Below the pieces are notes generated by a model, which searched no databases, was not told where the DNA came from, and was given only the letters and a program-made list of their open reading frames with translations. Shown here in pieces: positions 1-7,493 of a DNA stretch of 64,000 bases (position 1 is its first letter; each line of letters starts with the position of its first letter). This DNA is from JAKFDI01 sp036676235 (GTDB lineage Bacteria; Pseudomonadota; Gammaproteobacteria; Burkholderiales; Burkholderiaceae_C), in assembly GCA_036676235.1 (NCBI GenBank), contig JAKFDI010000006.1, positions 1 through 64,000 on the forward strand. The letters are read 5' to 3'. The translations under genes were made by a program, and so were the position numbers.

Positions 1-103
1 CATGCATCACGACCGCTCGCCTGCCCACGCTGGCGCATGGGCCTGGATGTCTCAGGCAGTGATGCTTCTCAACCGGCTCACCACGCCAAACTAATTTGTC
101 TAC

Positions 104-170
104 ACCCTCTGAGGTATCGAAGGAAGGGCCGTGGCGCGCATGCCGGCTTCGATACCTCAGGACGAACGGG
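104..170. repeat. REP-like inverted pair
   Basis: Two units of the CTGAGGTATCGAAG repeat face each other (CTGAGGTATCGAAG near 109, its complement near 147-160) and could fold into a long hairpin. The pair lies downstream of the minus-strand DUF1428 gene. The rest of bases 1-193 shows no gene. Confidence 0.8.
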
Positions 171-193
171 TGTGGTGTGCCGCCCGGCGTCGA

Positions 194-550
194 TCAAAGC
201 TCCACGATCGTCTTGAACCCGCCCCAGAACATGCGCATGCCATCGAACGGCATGTCCTTCATCTGGTCCTGCAGCCGCGGGTCTTCCATCACCTTGGCGT
301 TGATGCGGTCGCGCTCCTCGCGCGACTCGTAGACGATCCAGGCGAACACCACGGTCTCGTCGTCCTTCAACTGCACGCTCTGCGGAAACGACGTCACCTT
401 GCCGGGCTTCACGTCGTCTGCCCAGCATTCCACGTATTCGAGCGCGCCGTACTCCTTCCACACCTTGCCGGCGGTCTCGGCGATCTTGCGGTAGGCGTCG
501 AGCTTGGCGGTCGGCACCGGGACAACGAATCCATCGACATAACGAGCCAT
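194..550 (-). CDS. DUF1428 family protein
   Basis: This 118-residue protein resembles the DUF1428 (COG5507, YbaA-like) family of small alpha/beta ferredoxin-fold-like proteins. Family hallmarks seen are the MARYVDGFVVPVP start, the Y-x-ECWADDV segment in the middle and the DGMRMFWGGF segment near the end. The length is normal for the family. The start is supported by an AAGGAG-type ribosome site just upstream (complement of ctctccttc near 553-562). Biochemical function is not established for the family. The nearest neighbour on the same strand is the phosphoribosyltransferase, 154 bp upstream, so co-transcription is possible but not shown. Confidence 0.85.
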   Translation of the reverse strand: MARYVDGFVVPVPTAKLDAYRKIAETAGKVWKEYGALEYVECWADDVKPGKVTSFPQSVQLKDDETVVFAWIVYESREERDRINAKVMEDPRLQDQMKDMPFDGMRMFWGGFKTIVEL

Positions 551-704
551 GAAATCTCTCCTTCGGGGGTTGGTGAAAACGCGGGCAGCCAGCCGGCCGC
601 TCAGTGCGTGAGGCGACGATAGCAGCCAATATGGACACCGTCCACATCATGGTCATCGCAGCGTGTAGCCGCCCATGCGCCCGCCGCGTCTGCCATCACA
701 GGCC

Positions 705-1367
705 TCATTCGTGCGCCACGCCGTGGCGGGAATGCGCCAGCAGCTCGCGCACATCGTCGTCGCTCGTCTGCGAAAAGTCGTCGTACCACAGGCCTACCGC
801 GCGGAAGGGCTCGGGCGTGCACAGGCACACCACCTCGTCGGCCTCGGCGCGCATCTGCTCGCAGGTCTCGGCCGGGGCCGTCGGCACCGCCACGACGATG
901 CGCGCCGGACGCAGCGCACGCAGCGCACGCACGGCCGCCCGCATGGTCGAGCCCGTCGCCAGCCCGTCGTCGGCGACGATCAGCGTGCGCCCCGCGACAT
1001 CGGGCAGCGCGCGCTCGCCGCGGTACAGCTGCTCGCGGCGCTCGAGTTCGGTTTGCTCGTGCGCCGTGATGGCCTCGATGTCGGCCGAGTCGATGCCCGC
1101 CATGCGCACCACGCTGTCGCTCAGCACGCGCACGCCGCCGCTGGCGATGGCGCCCATCGCGTATTCCGGCTGGCCCGGCACGCCGAGCTTGCGCACGACG
1201 AACACGTCCAGCGGCACGCGCAGCACCTCGGCGACCTCGAAGCCCACCGGCACGCCGCCGCGCGGCAGGGCGAGCACCAGCACGTCGGCCCGGTTCGCGT
1301 AAGCCGACAGGGCCTGCGCCAGCGCGCGGCCGGCGTGCCTGCGATCGCGGAAGCGGGAGTCGGTCAT
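705..1367 (-). CDS. Phosphoribosyltransferase family protein
   Basis: The protein has about 220 residues and a type I phosphoribosyltransferase fold. The N-terminal part has the LALPRGGVPVG segment, and the PRPP-binding loop reads IVADDGLATGSTM at roughly residues 115-130. Stand-alone members of this family (COG1926) often sit near stress or hydrolase genes, and their substrates are poorly known. The reading frame is open upstream to 1496. I chose the ATG at 1367 because a strong AAAGGAG lies about 7 bases before it and the conserved region begins soon after. It is divergent from the DNA methyltransferase gene that begins at 1542, so the 174 bp between them must hold both promoters. Confidence 0.85.
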   Translation of the reverse strand: MTDSRFRDRRHAGRALAQALSAYANRADVLVLALPRGGVPVGFEVAEVLRVPLDVFVVRKLGVPGQPEYAMGAIASGGVRVLSDSVVRMAGIDSADIEAITAHEQTELERREQLYRGERALPDVAGRTLIVADDGLATGSTMRAAVRALRALRPARIVVAVPTAPAETCEQMRAEADEVVCLCTPEPFRAVGLWYDDFSQTSDDDVRELLAHSRHGVAHE

Positions 1368-1541
1368 TTGTGCTCCTTTCGCCTGGATGGGCCGGAGCCT
1401 GCGCGGCGTCCGGCGGCTCCTCACAGGCGGCAACCCGCGTTCCCGCGGCCGCTGCAGGCGGCAATTCGCCCCTGGCGCGTATCGTCGAGACGCCAATCAA
1501 GGCGCCCCGTGGCGCAACCCCGCCGCCGCCAGCGCCCTCCT

Positions 1542-3533
1542 ATGATCGAAGCGATGCACGCCCACCCCGAGCCCATCGCCGCCTTCATCGCCCGCTGGGC
1601 CGGCGTCACCGCCTCAGAACTCTCCACCGCGCAAAGCTTCGTCATCGAGCTGTGCGACCTGCTGGGCGTGCCTCGCCCGCATGCCACGCCCGAGCAGGAC
1701 TACATGTTCGAGCGCCCCGTCACCTTCCGCCACGGCGACGGCAGCGCGAGCGCCGGGCGCATCGACTGCTACCGCCACGGCGCCTTCATCTGGGAGTCGA
1801 AGAAGCTCAAGCTGGCCGCTGACGGCCAGACCACCAAGGGCTTCGACGATGCCCTGCTGCGCGCCCGCGCCCAGGCCGAGAGCTACGCCCGCGCCCTGCC
1901 CGCCGCCGAAGGCCGCCCGCCGTTTCTCGTGGTGGTCGATGTCGGCCATGTGATCGAGCTCTACGCCGAGTTCACCCGCAGCGGCGCCACCTACACGCCC
2001 TTTCCCGATCCGCGCTCGCACCGCATCCGCCTGCACGACCTGCACGACGAGGCCACCCGCGAGCGCCTGCGCAAGCTGTGGCTGGACCCGCTCGCGCTCG
2101 ACCCGGCACGCGCCAGCGCCAAGGTCACGCGCGAAGTGGCCACCGAGCTTGCGAGTCTTGCCACCTCGCTCGAAGCCGCCGGCCATGCGCCGCCCGCCGT
2201 GGCCGCCTTCCTCACCCGCTGCCTGTTCAGCATGTTTGCCGAAGACGTGGCCCTGCTGCCCGAGCGCAGCTTCATGGAACTGCTGCAGCAGCACCGCGAC
2301 GACCCGGCCACCTTGCGCAAGATGCTGCGCGTGCTGTGGGCCGACATGGACCGCGGCGGCTTCAGCGCCGCCCTTGCACGCGACGTGCTGCGCTTCAACG
2401 GCAAGCTGTTCAAGGGCGCAGCCAGCGACGACTACGTGCTGCCCCTGGCGCATGAGCACATCGACGGCCTGCTGCGCGCGGCGCGCGCCAATTGGCGCGA
2501 GGTGGAGCCCGCCATCTTCGGCACGCTGCTCGAACGCGCGCTCGGCGTGCAGGAGCGCCACGCGCTCGGCGCGCACTACACGCCGCGCGCCTACGTGGAG
2601 CGACTGGTGCTGCCCACCGTGGTGCAGCCGCTGCGGGCCGACTGGGCCAACGCCCAGGCCGCGGCGCTGCTGCTCGCCAACGAAGGCAAGCTCGACCAGG
2701 CGTGCGACGAGATCCGCAAGTTCCACCACCAGCTGTGCACCACCCGCGTGCTCGACCCCGCCTGCGGCAGCGGCAACTTTCTCTACGTCACGCTCGAACA
2801 CCTGAAGCGCCTCGAAGGCGAGGTCAACAACGAGCTGCAGATGTACGGCCAGACGCAGGACAAGCTCGGCTTCGCCGGCGAGACGGTGACCCTGCAGCAA
2901 CTGCTCGGCATCGAGATCAACGAACGCGCCGCGGCGCTCGCCGAGCTGGTGCTGTGGATCGGCTTCCTGCAGTGGCACATCCGCACGCTCGGGCACGCCA
3001 GCGTGGCCGAGCCGGTGGTGCACGACTACGGCAACATCGAATGCCGCGACGCGGTGCTGGCCTACGACCGCATGGACTACGTGCTCGATGCCGACGGCCG
3101 TGCGGTGACGCGATGGGATGGCGAGCACTTCAAGCCGCATCCGGTGACGGGCGAGCCGGTGCCGGACGAGGCGTTTCAGGTGCCGCTGGAGACGTACGTG
3201 AATCCGCGCAAGGCGGCGTGGCCGCAGGCGGATTTCATCGTGGGGAATCCGCCGTTCATTGGCGCCAGCACCGTGCGCCGCGCGCTCGGCGACGGCTATG
3301 CCGATGCGCTGCGCAGCACGTGGCGCGATGTGCCGGAAAGCGCCGACTTCGTGATGCACTGGTGGCATGCCGCGGCGCAGAAAGTAGCGCAGGGCAAGAC
3401 GCGGCGCTTCGGGCTCATCACGACGAACAGCTTGCCGCAGGCGTTCAATCGGCGGGTGGTGCAGGCTGCTTTGATACCCCCCCCCCCCGCAAGATTCGAT
3501 CCGCGCACTGCACCTCGTCTATGCCATTCCTGA
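1542..3533 (+). CDS. DNA methyltransferase / type IIG-like R-M protein, 5' part (frameshifted)
   Basis: This is the first part of one gene that continues in another frame to 5085. The joined product would be about 1180 residues, resembling MmeI-like class I SAM-dependent DNA methyltransferases. Near residue 85 a WESKK segment after a GRID motif looks like a D...ExK nuclease site, which suggests endonuclease plus methyltransferase in one chain. The SAM-binding motif DPACGSGNF lies near residue 405 and the catalytic NPPF near residue 568. The frame leaves the conserved sequence at a run of 12 C (3477-3488) and stops at 3533. The start could be 1542 or the ATG at 1554. No separate restriction or specificity gene is adjacent. 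As given, the product would lack the target-recognition half. Confidence 0.85.
   Translation: MIEAMHAHPEPIAAFIARWAGVTASELSTAQSFVIELCDLLGVPRPHATPEQDYMFERPVTFRHGDGSASAGRIDCYRHGAFIWESKKLKLAADGQTTKGFDDALLRARAQAESYARALPAAEGRPPFLVVVDVGHVIELYAEFTRSGATYTPFPDPRSHRIRLHDLHDEATRERLRKLWLDPLALDPARASAKVTREVATELASLATSLEAAGHAPPAVAAFLTRCLFSMFAEDVALLPERSFMELLQQHRDDPATLRKMLRVLWADMDRGGFSAALARDVLRFNGKLFKGAASDDYVLPLAHEHIDGLLRAARANWREVEPAIFGTLLERALGVQERHALGAHYTPRAYVERLVLPTVVQPLRADWANAQAAALLLANEGKLDQACDEIRKFHHQLCTTRVLDPACGSGNFLYVTLEHLKRLEGEVNNELQMYGQTQDKLGFAGETVTLQQLLGIEINERAAALAELVLWIGFLQWHIRTLGHASVAEPVVHDYGNIECRDAVLAYDRMDYVLDADGRAVTRWDGEHFKPHPVTGEPVPDEAFQVPLETYVNPRKAAWPQADFIVGNPPFIGASTVRRALGDGYADALRSTWRDVPESADFVMHWWHAAAQKVAQGKTRRFGLITTNSLPQAFNRRVVQAALIPPPPARFDPRTAPRLCHS
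3477..3488 (+). repeat. Homopolymer tract of 12 C inside a coding region
   Basis: Twelve consecutive C bases lie between TTGATA and GCAAGATT. The codons upstream and downstream are in different frames. Removing one C (11) or adding two (14) joins them as ...ALIPPPPQDSIRALHL..., followed by the conserved IPDHPWVDS segment. Such a tract is prone both to slippage in the cell and to sequencing error. Confidence 0.95.
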
Positions 3534-3579
3534 TCACCCGTGGGTCGACAGCGCAGGCGGGGCGGCGGTACGCATCAGC

Positions 3580-5085
3580 ATGACGGTGGGCGATGCGACT
3601 GCAAGCGAAGGCGACTTGCTTCGTGTAGTACGCGAAACACCTCTGGGTGATGGCAGTTCGGACGTGAGCTTCGACGCGCGAAGCGGGGTGATTCACGCGG
3701 ATCTGCGTGTCGGCGCGAACATCGTCGCAGCACAGGCGCTTCGAGCCAACGGCGACATCAGTTCGCCTGGCCTGAAGCTGCATGGTGCCGGGTTCATCGT
3801 CTCGCGCGAGGAAGCCGCATCGCTCGGCCTCGGTCACGTGCCCGAACTCGATGCGCACATTCGCGAGTACCGCAACGGCCGAGACCTCGCCGACCGGCCG
3901 CGCGGCGTCATGGTGATCGACCTGTTCGGACTCGACGCCGACGAGGTGCGTCAGCGCTTTCCGGCCGTGTATCAATGGGTGGCGGAGCGCGTGAAGCCCG
4001 AGCGCGACCACAACAAGCGCGCGACCTACCGCGACAACTGGTGGGTGTTCGGCGAGCCGCGCCGCCAGTTGCGACCCGCACTTGCCAGTCTGCCGCGCTA
4101 CATCGCGACAGCGGAAACCACCAAACACCGGCTCTTCCAGTTCCTCGACGCCAGCATTGCGCCCGACAACATGCTCATTGCCGTCGCGTTGCCCGACGCC
4201 ACAGTGCTCGGCGTGCTCTCAAGCCGAGTCCACGTGCCGTGGGCTCTGAGCGCAGGCGGCCGGCTCGGCATTGGCAACGACCCGCGCTACAACAAGTCGC
4301 GCTGCTTCGAACCCTTCCCCTTCCCCAACCTCACCCCCCACCCCGACCTCGCCGCCCAGATCGCCGCCACCGCCGAAGAACTCGACGCGCACCGCAAGCG
4401 CCAGCAGGCCGCGCACACGACGCTCACGCTGACCGACATGTACAACGTGCTGGACGCGCTGCGCCTGGCCCGCCCGCTCACCGCGAAGGAAAAGCTCACG
4501 CACACCCACGGCCTGGTGAGCGTGCTCGCCGAGCTGCACGACAAGCTCGACGCCATGGTGCTGCAGGCCTACGGCTGGGCCGATCTGGCGCCGGCGCTCG
4601 TCGGCCAACCCGGCGGCACCCTGCCCTGGCCCGAGAAGCCCGCGGCGCAGGCCGAGGCCGAAGAAGAACTGCTGCTGCGGCTGGTGGCCTTGAACGCCGA
4701 ACGTGCCGCCGAAGAAGCGCGCGGCGAGGTGCGCTGGCTGCGCCCCGAGTTCCAGGACCCGGCGCGCCGCACGGCGCCCGCCGCGCCCCCCGCCGCGGCC
4801 GTGCAGGACGAGATCGAACTCGACGAGGCGCCTGCCCCGAGCGCGAAGCGCGGCGCCGCCAAGCCGGCCGCGGCTGCCGCTCGCCGCGCCTGGCCGGCGG
4901 CGCTGCCCGAGCAGGTGCGAGCCGTGGCCGAGGTGCTGAGCGCGGCCGCCGGCGCGGTGGACGAAGCCGCGCTCGCGCAGCACTTCACCGGGCGGGGGCC
5001 GTGGAAGAAGCGGCTGCCGAACATCCTGCTCACCCTCGAAGCCCTGGGCCGTGCGCGGCGTGAGGGCGCGGGCTGGCGGGCCTAG
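3580..5085 (+). CDS. DNA methyltransferase / type IIG-like R-M protein, 3' part (frameshifted)
   Basis: This is the C-terminal half of the gene that starts at 1542. The frame is already open from the C run at 3488. Homology begins at IPDHPWVDS (about 3525), before the first ATG at 3580, so this is a fragment and not a separate gene. The segment holds the expected target-recognition region, with FPFPNLTPHPDL near 4315-4350, a helical stretch and an Ala-rich linker (about 4760-4900). A small basic domain ends the protein. By family comparison it should choose the DNA target. It ends at TAG-type stop 5083-5085, and no gene overlaps it. Confidence 0.8.
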   Translation: MTVGDATASEGDLLRVVRETPLGDGSSDVSFDARSGVIHADLRVGANIVAAQALRANGDISSPGLKLHGAGFIVSREEAASLGLGHVPELDAHIREYRNGRDLADRPRGVMVIDLFGLDADEVRQRFPAVYQWVAERVKPERDHNKRATYRDNWWVFGEPRRQLRPALASLPRYIATAETTKHRLFQFLDASIAPDNMLIAVALPDATVLGVLSSRVHVPWALSAGGRLGIGNDPRYNKSRCFEPFPFPNLTPHPDLAAQIAATAEELDAHRKRQQAAHTTLTLTDMYNVLDALRLARPLTAKEKLTHTHGLVSVLAELHDKLDAMVLQAYGWADLAPALVGQPGGTLPWPEKPAAQAEAEEELLLRLVALNAERAAEEARGEVRWLRPEFQDPARRTAPAAPPAAAVQDEIELDEAPAPSAKRGAAKPAAAAARRAWPAALPEQVRAVAEVLSAAAGAVDEAALAQHFTGRGPWKKRLPNILLTLEALGRARREGAGWRA

Positions 5086-5242
5086 GCTGGATTCGATGCG
5101 TTCTTCGTGAGGCCGGCAGCGCCGCCGGCGCCCGACACCCTCATCCACTGTCCCGGCTCCAGCCCCAGCGCAGCGCGGACATGCATTGCCGCCTATCGTT
5201 GCCGGCTCCCTTGCATCGAGCCGCTCGCCGCAACCCCAGCCC

Positions 5243-6232
5243 ATGATCCCGCTCTCCATCCTCGACCTCGTCCCCGTCACCCAAGGCGCCACCCCCGGCG
5301 ACGCCCTGCGCCACAGCCTCGATCTCGCGCGCCATGCCGAACGCCTGGGCTACACGCGCTACTGGGTGGCCGAGCACCACAACATGACGGGCATCGCGAG
5401 CGCCGCCACCTCCGTGGTGATCGGCTACCTCGCGGGCGGCACCACCACGCTGCGCCTGGGTGCGGGCGGTGTGATGCTGCCCAACCATTCGCCGCTGGTA
5501 ATTGCCGAGCAGTTCGGCACGCTGGAATCGCTGTACCCCGGGCGCATCGACCTCGGGCTCGGCCGCGCGCCGGGCACCGACCAGCGCACCGTGCGCGCGC
5601 TGCGCCGCGACGTGCACGCGGCCGACACCTTTGCCGACGACGTGCAGGAACTGCAGGCGCTGCTGGGTCCCGTTCAGCCGGGCCAGGCGGTGCAGGCCGT
5701 GCCGGGCGGCGGGCTGGAGGTGCCGCTGTGGATCCTCGGTTCCAGCCACTACGGTTCGCAGCTCGCCGCCGCGCTCGGCCTGCCCTATGCCTTCGCCTCG
5801 CACTTCGCGCCCGATGCGTTGCACGATGCGCTGATGCTCTACCGGCGCGGCTTCAAGCCCTCGGCGCAACTGGCCGCGCCGCATGCGATGGTGGGCGTGA
5901 ACGTGGTGCTGGCTGAAACGGACGAAGCCGCCCAGCGCCTGTTCACCTCCCAGCAGCAGGCGTTCGTGAACTTGCTGCGCGGTCGGCCGGGCAAGTACGC
6001 GCCGCCCATCGACGACATCGAGAGTTTCTGGACGCCGGCCGAGAAGCAGCATGTGCAGCGCATGCTCGCCTGCTCCTTCGTCGGCTCGCCCGCGACGGTG
6101 CGCGGTGGGCTGGATGCGTTCATCGCGCAGACGCAGGCAGACGAGCTGATGGTGGTGTCGGCCGTGCATGACCCGGCCGCGCGTGTGCGCTCGTACGAGC
6201 TGCTCGCAGAGCTCGGGGCGCTGCAGGGTTGA
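5243..6232 (+). CDS. LLM class flavin-dependent oxidoreductase
   Basis: The 329-residue product belongs to the bacterial luciferase-like monooxygenase group, TIM-barrel enzymes that use reduced FMN or F420. It matches the single-chain YhbW/MsnO8-like subgroup: SILDLVPV at the start, YWVAEHHNM near residue 35, GGVMLPNHSPLV near residue 75 and GRIDLGLGRAPG near residue 105. These segments form the flavin pocket in relatives. The substrate is unknown. The frame is open from 5186, but conserved sequence begins at the ATG at 5243. The neighbours do not suggest a pathway. The gene stands alone between the R-M gene and a sensor kinase on the same strand. Confidence 0.9.
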   Translation: MIPLSILDLVPVTQGATPGDALRHSLDLARHAERLGYTRYWVAEHHNMTGIASAATSVVIGYLAGGTTTLRLGAGGVMLPNHSPLVIAEQFGTLESLYPGRIDLGLGRAPGTDQRTVRALRRDVHAADTFADDVQELQALLGPVQPGQAVQAVPGGGLEVPLWILGSSHYGSQLAAALGLPYAFASHFAPDALHDALMLYRRGFKPSAQLAAPHAMVGVNVVLAETDEAAQRLFTSQQQAFVNLLRGRPGKYAPPIDDIESFWTPAEKQHVQRMLACSFVGSPATVRGGLDAFIAQTQADELMVVSAVHDPAARVRSYELLAELGALQG

Positions 6233-6313
6233 AGCGGACTGAGAAAGCGCACCATGCGATGCTGCGGCCGGTGAACGGCCCTTCCGCAGTGCAGCAGCGA
6301 CTGGAGACCCAGC

Positions 6314-7459
6314 ATGGCCCTGTCTGAATTCATCAAGCGCGAGGTCGACCGCATCGTCGACGAGTGGGAGGACTTCGCCAAGACGCGCCTGCCGGCCGCC
6401 GAGGGTCTCTCGGACGACGCACTGCGCGACCATGCCCGCATCCTCCTGCTCGACCTCGTGGCGGATATGGAAAGCGAGCAAAGCAGGCACGAACAGGGCG
6501 AGAAGTCGCGTGGCGAGCTGCCCGACAACTCACCCAAAGTCACCGAGAGCGCTCGGGCGCACGCGCATCACCGTTTCAGTCAGGGCTTCACGCTCAACCA
6601 GATGGTGTCGGAGTACCGCGCGCTGCGCGCAACGGTGCTGCGCATGTGGACCGAACAACGCGATTCACTGGAGCGCAAGTCGATCACCGAACTCATTCGC
6701 TTCGGCGAGACCATGGACCAGGGGCTGACCGAAGCCGTCGACTGGTATGTGTCGAAGATGAACGAATCGCGCAACCTGCTGCTCGGCGTGCTCGGCCACG
6801 ATCTGCGCAATCCGCTGGGGGCGGTGCGCATGTCGGCCCAGTACCTCATGCGTGCCGAAGGACTGGACGGCGCGCAGACCAAGGCCGTGACCCGCATCGT
6901 GAGCTCGGCCGACCACATGGGCGGGCTGGTCGGCGACCTGCTCGATCTCGCCCAGACCGTGCTCGGCCGGCTGCTGCCCATCGCGCCGGCCGCGGCCGAC
7001 ATGGGCGAGGTCTGCCAGGAGGTCGTGGACGAACTGAGCGCCTTTCATCCGCAGAGCACCTTGAGCATCACGCGCCGCGGGGAACTGTCGGGCCAGTGGG
7101 ACGCTGCGCGCATCCGCCAGATGGTCTCGAACCTGACGGCCAACGGTATCCAGCACGGCCTTGCCGGGAGACCGGTCAGCGTTCTGGTCGTGGGCGAATC
7201 GGACGCTGTCTCGGTGCAGATTCACAACGAAGGCGAGGCCATTGCCGACGACGTACGACGCACGCTGTTCGAGCCGCTGATGCAGCCGGCGGCGTCCGCA
7301 AGCGAGCGTCAGACCGGCCCGTCCGGGCTGCGGCTCGGCCTGTACATCGCGCGCGAAATCGCGCTGGCCCACGGGGGCTCGATCGACGTGACCTCTTCGC
7401 AGCAGGAAGGAACGACCTTCACGGCGCACCTGCCGCGCAAGCCGCCCGCGTCCGGCTGA
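6314..7459 (+). CDS. Sensor histidine kinase with RsbRD-like N-terminal domain
   Basis: This is a 381-residue soluble kinase with no predicted membrane segment. Residues 1-145 are helical and resemble the RsbRD/RsbT-co-antagonist N-terminal sensing domain (ALSEFIKREVDRIVDEW at the start). The HisKA box is GHDLRNPLGA with His162. The HATPase domain has Asn273/Asn277 in its N box and a GLRLGLYIAREI G2-type motif near the end. It should autophosphorylate and pass phosphate to a response regulator that is not adjacent. A GGAGA ribosome site precedes the ATG. The gene converges with the GGDEF-EAL gene, with only 34 bp between stops. What it senses cannot be told from sequence. Confidence 0.9.
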   Translation: MALSEFIKREVDRIVDEWEDFAKTRLPAAEGLSDDALRDHARILLLDLVADMESEQSRHEQGEKSRGELPDNSPKVTESARAHAHHRFSQGFTLNQMVSEYRALRATVLRMWTEQRDSLERKSITELIRFGETMDQGLTEAVDWYVSKMNESRNLLLGVLGHDLRNPLGAVRMSAQYLMRAEGLDGAQTKAVTRIVSSADHMGGLVGDLLDLAQTVLGRLLPIAPAAADMGEVCQEVVDELSAFHPQSTLSITRRGELSGQWDAARIRQMVSNLTANGIQHGLAGRPVSVLVVGESDAVSVQIHNEGEAIADDVRRTLFEPLMQPAASASERQTGPSGLRLGLYIAREIALAHGGSIDVTSSQQEGTTFTAHLPRKPPASG

Positions 7460-7493
7460 ACCCGCGCTCGCCGGGCACGGCGATCGACCCGGC

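Noticed and set aside
1542..5085. PglX of a BREX defence system
   Set aside because: No brx/pgl partner genes flank it, and the single-chain nuclease-like plus methyltransferase layout fits the MmeI/type IIG group better.
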